From SCTD01 sp036675425 (GTDB lineage Bacteria > Actinomycetota > Actinomycetes > Mycobacteriales > SCTD01): 64,000 bases of DNA. Positions 1 to 8,191 of this stretch are shown piece by piece. The DNA lies in contig JAKFFB010000188.1 of NCBI GenBank assembly GCA_036675425.1, positions 1-64,000 of the forward strand. Direction: 5' to 3'. Position 1 is the stretch's first letter; each line of letters opens with the position of its first letter. Both the position numbers and the translations under genes were made by a program. The notes beneath the pieces were generated by a model. It did no database searches. It was not told where the DNA came from and was given only the letters and a program-made list of their open reading frames with translations.

Positions 1-42
1 GGGCGCGGGCGCGGGGGCGGGCGGGGGCGCGGGCGGGGGCGG
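1..42. repeat. G-rich low-complexity tract
   Basis: The window opens with alternating G runs and single C bases (GGGCGC and GGGGGCGG units). The tract is cut by the window edge. In frame 2 it could encode the Gly/Ala-rich tail of an upstream plus-strand gene ending at a TGA at 131-133, but composition alone could produce that, so I do not call a gene. It has G-quadruplex potential. Confidence 0.5.
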
Positions 43-76
43 AGACTGTCGACCACATCGGACAGTCACCGCGAGA

Positions 77-123
77 CCGGCACCACGACTTGCGGCCCGG
101 CCGGCACCACGACCTGCCGCCCG
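77..123. repeat. Tandem 23-mer repeat, two copies
   Basis: Two near-identical 23-base units lie at 77-99 and 101-123, both beginning CCGGCACCACGAC and differing at two positions. They sit between the G-rich tract and the first palindrome. They may be the remnant of a repetitive 3' coding end or a short tandem duplication. Confidence 0.5.
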
Positions 124-128
124 CCCCC

Positions 129-195
129 GGTGATCCACGCGCATCCTGAGGTGGATCCGAGGGGCAGACCCACCTCAAGGTCTCCGTGGATCACC
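129..195 (-). terminator. Palindromic terminator-like element, TGATCCAC family
   Basis: A two-tier inverted repeat. The outer arms GGTGATCCACG (129-139) and CGTGGATCACC (185-195) are perfect, and the inner arms TGAGGTGG (147-154) and CCACCTCA (170-177) are perfect. It begins 18 nt after the stop of the minus-strand APH-like gene, so it probably ends that transcript. No T-tract follows, as is usual in actinobacteria. It is related to the element at 61341-61403. Confidence 0.65.
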
Positions 196-212
196 CGGGG
201 TGCGTACGACCC

Positions 213-1094
213 TCAGCGCGCGGCGCGGGCGATGCCGTCCAGGTACTCCTCGAGCAGCAGCGGCTCCCCGGCGTCCGCAGCCCAGGCGGCGAGCGCCGCG
301 CAGAGCGACACCGCGAGCGCCCGGGCGCGCGCCTCGGTGTCGGCGGAGACGGGGCCGTACGCCGCGAGCATGGCCGAGCGGGCCGGACCCTCGAAGGCCG
401 ACCACGCCAGGGACAGGTCCACCGCGCGGTCCGCGAAGCACGTGTCGCCCCAGTCGATGACACCCGTCGGCTCGCCGGACGGGGAGACCAGCAGGTGTCG
501 TGGGTGCAGGTCGCCGTGCACCAGCACCGGTCTTGCGGACGGACGTCCCAGCGGCACGGCGACGACCGTCTCCACCGACGTCGTCCAGCGCCAGAGCCCC
601 TGTGCAGCAAGGCGATCCAGCCAGTCGCGCGTCAACGCCGCGCGCAGCACGGGGGTGCCGCGGTTGTTCGGGTCGACGGGCAGGTCGACGTCGACGGAGA
701 GCGAGTGCAGCGCGCGCAGGAAGGCGCCGGCGGCCGTCGCCGCGGCCACCCGGTCGCACTCGACGAGCGCCAGCTCCGACCCCGGGATCAGCGGCCCGCC
801 CCAGAACGGCCACGGGTAGTCGCCGGCCGGTGAGCCCAGGTGCGTCGGTGTCGGCACCGCGAGCGGCAGCCCCGCGAGCAGCGGCAGCACCGCGAGCTCC
901 CGCTGCTGCAGCTCCACCGCCACCTCCCGCCGGGGGAAGCGGAAGAGCACGTCCCCGACCAGCAGCACGCTGTTGTCCCACCCGGTCGCGACCGCCTGCA
1001 CGGGCGCACCGCGCAGGGAGGGGAACTGCGCTCCGACGAGGGCCGCCGCGCGGCGCTCGTCGACCGGCTGCGCCGACTCCCAGGGCGCGCTCAC
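213..1094 (-). CDS. Aminoglycoside phosphotransferase (APH)-fold kinase
   Basis: A 293-residue APH/choline-kinase-fold protein, probably a cytosolic small-molecule or antibiotic kinase. Visible are a nucleotide-loop-like segment GWDNSV (38-43), the Brenner catalytic motif HGDLHPRH (193-200) and the metal-binding IDWGD (213-217). The usual Asn at the end of the Brenner motif is His here, a variant I recall from other actinobacterial members. The substrate cannot be read from sequence, and resistance should not be assumed. The GTG start overlaps the arm of the palindrome that ends the upstream aldehyde dehydrogenase gene, and no strong ribosome binding site is visible. Confidence 0.85.
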   Translation of the reverse strand: MSAPWESAQPVDERRAAALVGAQFPSLRGAPVQAVATGWDNSVLLVGDVLFRFPRREVAVELQQRELAVLPLLAGLPLAVPTPTHLGSPAGDYPWPFWGGPLIPGSELALVECDRVAAATAAGAFLRALHSLSVDVDLPVDPNNRGTPVLRAALTRDWLDRLAAQGLWRWTTSVETVVAVPLGRPSARPVLVHGDLHPRHLLVSPSGEPTGVIDWGDTCFADRAVDLSLAWSAFEGPARSAMLAAYGPVSADTEARARALAVSLCAALAAWAADAGEPLLLEEYLDGIARAAR

Positions 1095-1096
1095 CC

Positions 1097-1171
1097 GGTG
1101 ATCCGCTGAAGCATCGGCGCGCTCAGCCGGCGATCGCGTGGCTGTGACGGCGGATCCTTCTGCGGATCATC
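1097..1171 (-). terminator. Imperfect palindrome after the aldehyde dehydrogenase gene
   Basis: TGATCCGC (1099-1106) and GCGGATCA (1162-1169) are perfect arms that extend with two mismatches to about 14 bp. An inner CAGCC/GGCTG pair is also present. The element starts about 8 nt after the stop codon of the minus-strand aldehyde dehydrogenase gene. The TGATCC core links it to the elements at 129-195 and 61341-61403. Confidence 0.5.
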
Positions 1172-1178
1172 GCAAGGG

Positions 1179-2663
1179 TCAGCCGCGGCCGTGCAGCAGC
1201 TTGATGACCTTCCGCATCTGCTCGGTGGTCTTCTCCGGCCGGTCGAACGACGTCAGCGCGACCGGCAGGGCGAACCGCTGCCGGGTGATCGCCTTGGCCC
1301 GGGTGAACTCGCGCAGCCCGTCGTCGCCGTGGATCCGCCCGAAGCCCGACTCGCCGACGCCGCCGAACGGCAGCCCCGGGACGGTCGCGAAGGTGATGAC
1401 CCCGTTGACGCTCGTCATGCCGGACCGGACGCGCCGCGCGATCTCGACGCCACGACGGCCCGTGCGAGCGAAGACCGCACCCGCCAGCCCGTACGTCGTG
1501 CCGTTCGTGCGCCGCAGCGCCTCGTCGACGTCCGGCACGCGCGTCACGGTCACGGTCGGCCCGAAGGTCTCCTCCTGCACCGCCGAGCTGTCCTCCGGCA
1601 CGTCCACCAGGACGGTCGGCGCGACGAACGCGCCGTCGATGGTCCCCCCGGTCAGCGCACGGCCGCCGCGGGACACCGCGTCGTCGATGTGCCGCTGGAT
1701 GATGCCGATCTGCGACGGCATGGTGATCGGGCCGTACGACGCGCCGTCCTCCGACCCCGGGTGCAGCTTCGCGGCGCGCGAGGTGATCTCCGAGACGAAG
1801 GCGTCGTAGGACCCCTCGGTCACGTAGACGCGCTCGATGCCGATGCACGTCTGCCCGGCGTTGCTCATCGCGCCCCAGAGCGCGGCGTCCGCGGCGGCGG
1901 CCACGTCGGCGCCGTCGTCGACGATCATCGCGTCCTTGCCGCCGCACTCCATGAGCACCGGCACCAGGCCCTCGGCGCAGGCGGCCATCACCTTGCGGCC
2001 GGTCGCCGCGGAGCCCGTGAAGGCGATCTTGTCGACGCCGGCGCGGCAGAGCGCGGCGCCCGTCGGGCCGAAGCCGGTGACCAGCTGCATCACGTCGGCC
2101 AGCTCGGGGTTGGCCTTCTTCCACGCCTCGACCAGCCACGCGCCGACGGCGGGGGTGTGCTCGCTCGGCTTGAAGACGATCGCGTTGCCGGCGGCGAGGG
2201 CGTAGGCCAGCGAGCCCATCGGCGTGAACACCGGGTAGTTCCACGGGCCGATGACGCCGACCACGCCGAACGGCGGGTACTCCAGCGTGGCCGCCTGGTT
2301 CGCCGCCATCGCCCCGGACCGGACCCGCCGCGGACCCAGGACGCGCCGGGCGTTCTTCGTCGCCCAGGCGATGTGGTCGACCGTCAGCGTGATCTCGAGC
2401 AGCGCGTCGGGGACCGGCTTGCCGTTCTCGGCGTGCACCAGCTCGGCGAGCTCCTGCATGCGGCGGGCGATCTCGGCCTTCCACGCGGTGAGGTGCGGCT
2501 TGCGCCCGGCGAAGCCGAGGTCGGCCCACTGCCCGCTCGCTGCCCGCGCGCGCATCACGGCGGCCTCGACCTGCGCGTCGGTGTGCACCGGCCAGGTGGA
2601 GTGCACCTTGCCGGTCGCGGGGTCGAGCGAGTCGAAGGTCGGGGCGTCCACGGCTGCGGTCAT
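1179..2663 (-). CDS. NAD(P)-dependent aldehyde dehydrogenase family protein
   Basis: A 494-residue full-length ALDH that oxidises an aldehyde to the acid with NAD(P)+. Visible are the oxyanion segment GPWNYP (N142), the cofactor motif FTGS (215-218), the general base E239 in MECGGKD, and the catalytic thiol C273 in NAGQTC. The substrate is not determinable; the family includes succinate-semialdehyde and aromatic aldehyde dehydrogenases. The ATG start is favoured because a TACGCT hexamer lies exactly 6 nt upstream on the coding strand, suggesting a leaderless mRNA. The gene is divergent from rsgA. Confidence 0.92.
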   Translation of the reverse strand: MTAAVDAPTFDSLDPATGKVHSTWPVHTDAQVEAAVMRARAASGQWADLGFAGRKPHLTAWKAEIARRMQELAELVHAENGKPVPDALLEITLTVDHIAWATKNARRVLGPRRVRSGAMAANQAATLEYPPFGVVGVIGPWNYPVFTPMGSLAYALAAGNAIVFKPSEHTPAVGAWLVEAWKKANPELADVMQLVTGFGPTGAALCRAGVDKIAFTGSAATGRKVMAACAEGLVPVLMECGGKDAMIVDDGADVAAAADAALWGAMSNAGQTCIGIERVYVTEGSYDAFVSEITSRAAKLHPGSEDGASYGPITMPSQIGIIQRHIDDAVSRGGRALTGGTIDGAFVAPTVLVDVPEDSSAVQEETFGPTVTVTRVPDVDEALRRTNGTTYGLAGAVFARTGRRGVEIARRVRSGMTSVNGVITFATVPGLPFGGVGESGFGRIHGDDGLREFTRAKAITRQRFALPVALTSFDRPEKTTEQMRKVIKLLHGRG

Positions 2664-2669
2664 GGGGTG

Positions 2670-2675
2670 AGCGTA
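2670..2675 (-). promoter_or_regulatory. -10 hexamer TACGCT (leaderless aldehyde dehydrogenase mRNA)
   Basis: On the minus strand TACGCT is followed by six bases and then the ATG. The spacing puts transcription initiation at or next to the start codon. Confidence 0.5.
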
Positions 2676-2703
2676 ATTCGGATGACATGCCCCGACGACC
2701 ACG

Positions 2704-2709
2704 CCTACC
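2704..2709 (+). promoter_or_regulatory. Candidate -10 hexamer TACCGT for rsgA
   Basis: The same hexamer stands 6 nt before the starts of sbcD and the subtilase gene. Here it would start a transcript of about 120 nt ahead of rsgA that contains the mini-ORF at 2762-2797. Confidence 0.35.
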
Positions 2710-2761
2710 GTTCGGGCTGCGCAGCCGCAGGGGCTGCCGCGAGAGCTCTCGGAGGTGCGCG

Positions 2762-2797
2762 ATGCCGGTCGTCCCCCTCCAGATGTCCGCGGCCTGA
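2762..2797 (+). CDS. Possible leader peptide upstream of rsgA (11 aa)
   Basis: An ATG with a good Shine-Dalgarno (GGAGG, 2751-2755) six bases upstream opens an 11-codon ORF reading MPVVPLQMSAA before TGA. It ends 40 nt before the rsgA start. I do not recognise the peptide. It could act in translational control of a GTPase that itself acts on the ribosome, or be chance. The site is the best Shine-Dalgarno sequence in this intergenic stretch. Confidence 0.35.
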   Translation: MPVVPLQMSAA

Positions 2798-2837
2798 CGC
2801 ATCCCGCTCGGCCGCTCCCTCGAGCAAAGGCCCTGCG

Positions 2838-3824
2838 TTGACCCTTCCTGGCAACCCTCCCGCCGTCCCCGACGGCACCCGCCCCGCACGCGTCGTGCGG
2901 GTCGACCGCTCCGCCTACGACGTCCTCACCGAGGACGGCCCGACCCGGCTGACCGCCCTGCCCGCCTGCGAGGTGACCGTCGGCGACTGGCTCGCCGTCA
3001 CGGACGACGGCGGCTGGGCGCTGCTCCCTCGTACGTCCCTGCTCGTCCGCGGCGCCTCCTCCGGCGTCAGCCGCACCCAGCCGCTGGCCGCCAACGTCGA
3101 CGTCGTGCTCGTCGTCGCGAGCCTGTCGGTGCCGATCCCGGTGCGCCGGATCGAGCGGCTGCTCACCCTCGCCTGGGAGAGCGGCGCGGCGCCGGTCGTC
3201 GTGCTCACCAAGGCCGACCTGCACCCCGATCCCGGGAGCGCCGTCCGCGACCTCGAGCCGCACGCCCCCGGCGCCCCGGTGGTGGTCACCAGCGCCGTGG
3301 AGGGTGACGTCGAGGCCCTCGCGCCGTACGCCCGACCAGGCACCACGCTGGTGCTGCTGGGCGCCTCCGGCGCCGGCAAGTCGACCGTGGTGAACGCCCT
3401 CGCGGGCGCGACCGTGATGGACACCGGCGACGTCCGCGGCGTGGACGGCAAGGGCCGGCACACGACCACGCACCGCGAGCTCGTGGTGCTGCCGTCCGGC
3501 GCCGTCGTCATCGACACCCCGGGGCTGCGCGGGGTGGCGCTCGCCGGCTCGGAGGAGGGCCTGGCGCTGGCCTTCTCCGACGTCGAGGAGCTCGCCGCGG
3601 CCTGCCGCTTCGCGGACTGCGCGCACGTGGGCGAGCCCGGGTGCGCCGTGCAGGCCAGCATCGACGCCGGCGACCTGTCGGCCGCCCGGATGGAGTCCTG
3701 GCGCAAGCTCCAGCGCGAGCTCTCCTTCCAGGCCCGCCGCACCGACGCCCGGCTGCGTGCCGAGGAGCGCGCGAAGTGGAAGGCGATCACCAAGTCGAAC
3801 CGGGCGAGGCCCGCCCGGCTCTAG
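2838..3824 (+). CDS. rsgA: Ribosome small-subunit-dependent GTPase RsgA
   Basis: A circularly permuted GTPase that assists 30S maturation in the cytosol. The 328-residue protein has an N-terminal OB-like part (about 15-75), G4 TKAD (124-127), the P-loop GASGAGKS (175-182), G3 DTPGL (226-230), and a zinc knuckle with C256, C261, H263 and C269. Permuted motif order (G4-G1-G3) and the zinc knuckle are diagnostic. The TTG start is preceded by AAAGG at 7 nt, and no in-frame ATG or GTG gives a better length. The TAG stop forms the first half of the TAGAGT promoter hexamer of dgt. Confidence 0.93.
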   Translation: MTLPGNPPAVPDGTRPARVVRVDRSAYDVLTEDGPTRLTALPACEVTVGDWLAVTDDGGWALLPRTSLLVRGASSGVSRTQPLAANVDVVLVVASLSVPIPVRRIERLLTLAWESGAAPVVVLTKADLHPDPGSAVRDLEPHAPGAPVVVTSAVEGDVEALAPYARPGTTLVLLGASGAGKSTVVNALAGATVMDTGDVRGVDGKGRHTTTHRELVVLPSGAVVIDTPGLRGVALAGSEEGLALAFSDVEELAAACRFADCAHVGEPGCAVQASIDAGDLSAARMESWRKLQRELSFQARRTDARLRAEERAKWKAITKSNRARPARL

Positions 3825-3827
3825 AGT
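3822..3827 (+). promoter_or_regulatory. -10 hexamer TAGAGT of dgt, formed on the rsgA stop codon
   Basis: TAGAGT begins with the rsgA TAG stop and lies 7 nt before the dgt ATG. This is the spacing expected for a leaderless message. Confidence 0.4.
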
Positions 3828-3834
3828 CGGCCCG

Positions 3835-5070
3835 ATGACGTACGACGAGCACGCGCAGGCCCGGCTCGTCGCCGAGACCGGCTCCCGCGCGGGCCGCACG
3901 GCCTTCGCCCGCGACCGGGCCCGGGTGCTGCACTCCGGGGCGCTGCGCCGGCTGGCCGGCAAGACCCAGGTGGTCGAGCCGGCCGGGCCGGGCATCGCGG
4001 TGCCGCGCACCCGGCTGACCCACTCCCTCGAGTGCGCCCAGGTCGGTCGCGAGCTCGGCGCGGCGCTGGGCTGCGACCCCGACCTCGTCGACGCCGCCTG
4101 CCTGGCCCACGACCTCGGCCACCCGCCGTTCGGGCACAACGGCGAGACCGCGCTCGACGAGGCGGCGGCGGCCTGCGGCGGCTTCGAGGGCAACGCCCAG
4201 TCGCTGCGGGTGCTCACCCGGCTCGAGGTCAAGGTCGAGGGCGCCGGGCTCAACCTGACCCGGGCTGCCCTGGACGCCGCCACGAAGTACCCCTGGCCGC
4301 GGCGCGAGGGCCGGCAGAAGTTCGGCGTCTACGCCGACGACCTCGCCGTCTTCGGCTGGCTCCGCGAGGGGGCGCCGGGGGACACGCAGTCCTTCGAGAC
4401 GCAGGTCATGGACTGGGCCGACGACGTGGCCTACTCCGTGCACGACCTCGAGGACGGCATCGTCACCGGGCTGGTCGACCTCGGCCGGCTGCGGGAGCCG
4501 GACGAGCAGGTCGCCCTGGCGGAGCTCGCGGCCCGGCACTACTCGGCCGCGCCGGCCGCCGACCTCGAGGCGGTGCTCGCGGAGATGCTGGCCCGCCCGG
4601 AGTGGCCGGCGTCGTACGACGGGCTGCCCGGGGCCGCGGCGGCCCTGAAGAACCTGACCAGCACCTTGATCGGCCGCTTCTGCGTGGCCGCCGAGGACGC
4701 GACGAGAGCGGCGTACGGCGACGGTCCGCTCACCCGCTACGCAGCCGACCTCGTCGTCCCGGTGCAGGCCCGGGCGGAGTGCGCGCTGCTCAAGGCGGTG
4801 ACGGCCCGCTACGTCATGCAGCGGCCGGGGGTGCTGGCCGAGCAGCTCCGCGAGCGCGAGGTGATCTCCGAGCTGGTCGGCCTGCTCGCCGACCGCGCTC
4901 CGGACGCGCTGGAGCCCGCGCACGCGGCCGCCTGGCGGGCCGCCCCGGACGACGCGGCGCGGCTGCGGGCCGTCGTGGACCAGGTGGCCTCGCTGACCGA
5001 CCGGGCGGCGGCGGCCCTGCACGCCGGAGCGGTGCACAGCGGGACCCCGGAACCGGGACCTCGGTCCTAG
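3835..5070 (+). CDS. dgt: dGTP triphosphohydrolase-like HD protein
   Basis: A 411-residue dNTP triphosphohydrolase of the HD superfamily, which splits dNTPs to nucleoside and triphosphate and adjusts dNTP pools. The metal site is visible as H63 in the RLTHSLE motif and H92-D93 in AHDLGHPPFGHNGE. A later DDVAYSVHDLEDG segment supplies the distal Asp and the family signature. The ATG is 10 nt after rsgA, and dnaG follows 49 nt downstream, so the gene sits with DNA replication functions. The nucleotide preference is assumed from family naming. Confidence 0.9.
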   Translation: MTYDEHAQARLVAETGSRAGRTAFARDRARVLHSGALRRLAGKTQVVEPAGPGIAVPRTRLTHSLECAQVGRELGAALGCDPDLVDAACLAHDLGHPPFGHNGETALDEAAAACGGFEGNAQSLRVLTRLEVKVEGAGLNLTRAALDAATKYPWPRREGRQKFGVYADDLAVFGWLREGAPGDTQSFETQVMDWADDVAYSVHDLEDGIVTGLVDLGRLREPDEQVALAELAARHYSAAPAADLEAVLAEMLARPEWPASYDGLPGAAAALKNLTSTLIGRFCVAAEDATRAAYGDGPLTRYAADLVVPVQARAECALLKAVTARYVMQRPGVLAEQLREREVISELVGLLADRAPDALEPAHAAAWRAAPDDAARLRAVVDQVASLTDRAAAALHAGAVHSGTPEPGPRS

Positions 5071-5073
5071 ACT
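5068..5073 (+). promoter_or_regulatory. Candidate -10 hexamer TAGACT of dnaG
   Basis: TAGACT starts on the dgt TAG stop codon. It would give a leader of about 40 nt containing the GGAGGACAGGAG ribosome binding site of dnaG. Confidence 0.4.
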
Positions 5074-5119
5074 GGCCCCGGCCGACCTGCTCCTCGGCCT
5101 CGGGAGGACAGGAGAGCGC

Positions 5120-6964
5120 GTGGCCGGCCGCATCCGAGACGAGGACGTCGTCCTCGTGCGCGAGCGGGCGCCCATCGCCGACGTCATCGGCGAGTCGGTC
5201 CAGCTCCGGCCGGCAGGCGGCGGACGGCTCAAGGGGCTCTGCCCCTTCCACGACGAGAAGACCCCGTCGTTCAACGTCAACCCGACGCTCGGCTACTACA
5301 TGTGCTTCGGGTGCGGGGAGTCCGGCGACGTCATCAGCTTCATCCGCGGCACCGAGCACCTGTCCTTCGTGGAGACCGTCGAGCGGCTGGCGCAGCGCTA
5401 CGGCGTGACCCTCAACTACGAGCAGGGCTCCGCGGCGGCCGGCCGGCAGGCCTCCCAGCGCACCCGGCTGGTCGAGGCGCACAAGCTCGCCGCGGCCTAC
5501 TACGCCGAGCAGCTCGGCTCGCCCGAGGCGGTGACCGGTCGGCAGTTCCTCGCCGAGCGCGGGTTCGACCAGGCAGCGGCCTCCTCGTACGGCGTGGGCT
5601 ACGCCCCCCAGGGCTGGGACAACCTGGTGAAGCACCTGCGCAGCAAGGGGTTCTCGCAGGAGGAGCTCGTCCTGGGCGGGCTCGCGTCCGAAGGGCGGCG
5701 CGGTCCGATCGACCGCTTCCGCGGGCGGCTGGTGTGGCCGATCAAGGACCTGGCCGGCGACGTCGTCGGCTTCGGCGCCCGCAAGCTCTACGAGGACGAC
5801 AACGGCCCGAAGTACCTCAACACCTCCGAGACGCCGATCTACAAGAAGTCCGCGGTGCTCTACGGGCTCGACGTCGCCAAGAAGGAGATCGCCAAGCGCC
5901 GGCAGGCCGTGGTCGTCGAGGGCTACACCGACGTGATGGCCTGCCACCTGGCCGGCATCCCGACCGCGATCGCCACCTGCGGCACCGCCTTCGGCTCCGA
6001 CCACATCGGGCTGATCCGCCGGCTGCTGATGGACCAGGACGAGATGCGCGGCGAGGTGGTGTTCACCTTCGACGGCGACGCGGCCGGGCAGAAGGCGGCG
6101 CTCAAGGCGTTCGGCGAGGAGCAGCGCTTCGTCGCGCAGACCTTCATCGCCGTCAGCCCTGACGGGATGGACCCCTGCGAGCTCCGGCTCGCCCGGGGGG
6201 ACGTCGCCGTCCGCGACATGGTGGCGGCACGAGTTCCCCTCGTGGAGTTCGCGATCCGGTCCGTGCTGGGCGAGCACGACCTGGAGACCGCCGAGGGCCG
6301 GGTCGCCGCGATGCAGCGCACCGCGCCCCTGGTCGCCAAGATCAAGGACCGCGCGCTGCGGCCGGAGTACGCCCGGCGTCTCGCGGGCTGGCTCGGCATG
6401 GAGGTGGAGCAGGTCACGGCGCGCGTGGGGGAGCTGTCGGGCGACGTGCGCGCGCCGCAGCAGCGCCGGTCCGCCGCCACCCGCCCCGTCGACGCCGCGG
6501 CGGTCACCGTCGAGCGCGAGCTCGCGAAGCTCGCCGTGCAGCAGCCGGTCCTGGTCGCGCCGCAGTTCGACGCCCTGGGAGAGGACGTCTTCACCTCGCC
6601 GGAGCTGCAGGCCGTGCACGCGGTCATCGCGAAGGCCGGCGGCACCGCCGGTACGGCCGGCGGCGAGACCTGGGTGACGGCCCTGCTGGAGGCGAGCCCC
6701 AACGACGAGGTGCGCTCGCTGGTCACCCGGCTCGCGGTCGAGGCGCCGCTGTCCGACCTCGAGCCCGACGACCGCTACGCCGGTGCCGTGGTCGCGCGCG
6801 CGCAGGAGCTGGCCGCGACCCGCGCGACCGCCGAGCTGAAGCAGAAGCTGCAACGGGTGAACCCGGCCGAGGAGCCGGAGAGGTACGGCCGGTTGTTCGC
6901 CGAGCTGGTCAGCCTGGAGCAGACGGTCCGGGCCCTGCGCGAGCGCGGGATCGGCAGCCTCTGA
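5120..6964 (+). CDS. dnaG: DNA primase DnaG
   Basis: A 614-residue replicative primase that synthesises RNA primers at the fork with DnaB helicase. It has an N-terminal CHC2 zinc finger (C41, H44, C62, C65), a TOPRIM core with the catalytic Glu at about 267 (VVVEGYTD) and the FDGD acidic pair near 318, and a C-terminal helicase-interaction region. The GTG start follows a strong GGAGGACAGGAG site. The TGA stop shares its last A with the ATG of a nine-codon mini-ORF leading into the sigma gene, so dnaG and the sigma gene look translationally coupled. Confidence 0.97.
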   Translation: MAGRIRDEDVVLVRERAPIADVIGESVQLRPAGGGRLKGLCPFHDEKTPSFNVNPTLGYYMCFGCGESGDVISFIRGTEHLSFVETVERLAQRYGVTLNYEQGSAAAGRQASQRTRLVEAHKLAAAYYAEQLGSPEAVTGRQFLAERGFDQAAASSYGVGYAPQGWDNLVKHLRSKGFSQEELVLGGLASEGRRGPIDRFRGRLVWPIKDLAGDVVGFGARKLYEDDNGPKYLNTSETPIYKKSAVLYGLDVAKKEIAKRRQAVVVEGYTDVMACHLAGIPTAIATCGTAFGSDHIGLIRRLLMDQDEMRGEVVFTFDGDAAGQKAALKAFGEEQRFVAQTFIAVSPDGMDPCELRLARGDVAVRDMVAARVPLVEFAIRSVLGEHDLETAEGRVAAMQRTAPLVAKIKDRALRPEYARRLAGWLGMEVEQVTARVGELSGDVRAPQQRRSAATRPVDAAAVTVERELAKLAVQQPVLVAPQFDALGEDVFTSPELQAVHAVIAKAGGTAGTAGGETWVTALLEASPNDEVRSLVTRLAVEAPLSDLEPDDRYAGAVVARAQELAATRATAELKQKLQRVNPAEEPERYGRLFAELVSLEQTVRALRERGIGSL

Positions 6965-6993
6965 TGGCCGGGCGGACGGGCGAGCAGGGATGA
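6964..6993 (+). CDS. Nine-residue bridging mini-ORF between dnaG and the sigma gene
   Basis: TGATG at the dnaG stop opens an ORF reading MAGRTGEQG. Its own TGA overlaps the sigma-factor ATG as ATGA. Both joins are classic reinitiation geometries, so the mini-ORF may serve only to carry ribosomes across the 25-nt gap. The sigma start has just a weak GAGCAGGG in front of it, which fits dependence on coupling. Expression of the peptide is unproven. Confidence 0.35.
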   Translation: MAGRTGEQG

Positions 6994-8168
6994 CCGCGCA
7001 GCCCGCCGCCCCGGTGCCCGTACCGCTGTCCGCCGAGATCACCCTGGCGGTCGGGTCCGAGGAGGTACAGGCGCTCCTCGCCAAGGGCCGGGCGGCAGGG
7101 GTGCTGACCGCCGACGAGATCGACGCGGCGCTGATCGCCGCGGACCTGCCGAGCGAGGCGCTCGACGGCGTGCTGCAGGCGGTCGCCGCGGCCGGCATCG
7201 CTCTCGTGGACGCCGACGAGGACGAGCCCTCGGAGCCGGCCGAGATCGCGGCGGCGCCGACCAGCGACCCGGTCCGCCTCTACCTGCGCGAGATCGGCCG
7301 CGTGCCGCTGCTCACCGCCGCCGACGAGGTCGACCTCTCCAAGGCGATCGAGGCGGGGCTGTTCGCCGCGGAGAAGATCAGCACGCAGTCCGACCTGCCC
7401 GAGGCGCTGGTCCGGGACCTGCAGGCGGTGCAGGTCGCCGGGGTGCTCGCCAAGCGCCGCCTGGTCGAGGCCAACCTGCGCCTGGTGGTGAGCATCGCCA
7501 AGCGCTACGTCGGGCGCGGGATGGCCTTCCTCGACCTGATCCAGGAGGGCAACCTCGGGCTGATCCGTGCGGTCGAGAAGTTCGACTACACCAAGGGATT
7601 CAAGTTCTCGACCTACGCGACCTGGTGGATCCGGCAGGCGATCACGCGGGCGATCGCCGACCAGGCGCGCACCATCCGGATCCCGGTGCACATGGTCGAG
7701 ACCATCAACAAGGTCGTGCGCCTGCAGCGCCAGCTGCTGCAGGACCTCGGTCGCGAGCCGACCCCGGAGGAGCTCGGGGCTGCCCTCGACCTGCCGCCGG
7801 AGAAGGTGGTCGAGATCCAGAAGCTCGCCCAGGAACCGGTCTCGCTCGACACCCCGGTGGGGGAGGCCGACGACTCGCACTTCGGCGACTTCATCGAGGA
7901 CGCCGACGCCGTGGTGCCGTCCGAGGCGGCGGCGTTCCTCATGCTCAAGGAGCAGCTCGAGGTCGTGCTGCACGACCTCTCCGAGCGCGAGAAGCAGGTG
8001 ATCGTGCTGCGCTTCGGGCTGGCCGACGGCCGGCCGCGCACTCTCGAGGAGGTCGGCCAGGAGTTCGGCGTCACCCGCGAGCGGATCCGGCAGATCGAGA
8101 GCAAGACGCTGCTCAAGCTCCGCCACCCGAGCCGCGCCGCCAAGCTCCGGGACTACCTCGGCGGCTGA
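6990..8168 (+). CDS. rpoD: Primary-type RNA polymerase sigma factor (RpoD/HrdB family)
   Basis: A 392-residue sigma-70 of the primary/HrdB class that directs RNA polymerase to housekeeping promoters. It has a divergent Ala/Asp-rich N-terminus (1-90), region 1.2 (DPVRLYLREIG), and region 2 with LDLIQEGNLGLIRAVEKFDY and FSTYATWWIRQAI. Region 3 and region 4 follow, the latter with the helix-turn-helix LEEVGQEFGVTRERIRQIE. The basic, Lys-rich N-terminal extension of some HrdB proteins is short here. The dnaG-sigma order is conserved in many bacteria and supports the primary role, although group 2 sigma factors look similar. Confidence 0.92.
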   Translation: MTAQPAAPVPVPLSAEITLAVGSEEVQALLAKGRAAGVLTADEIDAALIAADLPSEALDGVLQAVAAAGIALVDADEDEPSEPAEIAAAPTSDPVRLYLREIGRVPLLTAADEVDLSKAIEAGLFAAEKISTQSDLPEALVRDLQAVQVAGVLAKRRLVEANLRLVVSIAKRYVGRGMAFLDLIQEGNLGLIRAVEKFDYTKGFKFSTYATWWIRQAITRAIADQARTIRIPVHMVETINKVVRLQRQLLQDLGREPTPEELGAALDLPPEKVVEIQKLAQEPVSLDTPVGEADDSHFGDFIEDADAVVPSEAAAFLMLKEQLEVVLHDLSEREKQVIVLRFGLADGRPRTLEEVGQEFGVTRERIRQIESKTLLKLRHPSRAAKLRDYLGG

Positions 8169-8179
8169 CGCGGTCGGCC

Positions 8180-8185
8180 TAGGCT
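8180..8185 (+). promoter_or_regulatory. -10 hexamer TAGGCT, leaderless start at 8192
   Basis: TAGGCT is followed by six bases and the GTG start of the next gene, with no Shine-Dalgarno sequence. The gap after the sigma gene is only 23 nt. Confidence 0.45.
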
Positions 8186-8191
8186 GAACCC

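Noticed and set aside
213..1094. Labelling the APH-fold kinase as an antibiotic-resistance gene
   Set aside because: The fold covers many substrates and the context gives no resistance link.
1191..2837. A long N-terminal extension of rsgA across the aldehyde dehydrogenase region
   Set aside because: It is antisense to a clear ALDH gene; the real protein begins at the OB-like region with a TTG start and local ribosome binding site.
4814..7198. A 794-codon open frame on the minus strand opposite dgt and dnaG
   Set aside because: It runs antisense to two certain genes, has low-complexity composition and no recognisable domain; long antisense frames are expected at this GC content.
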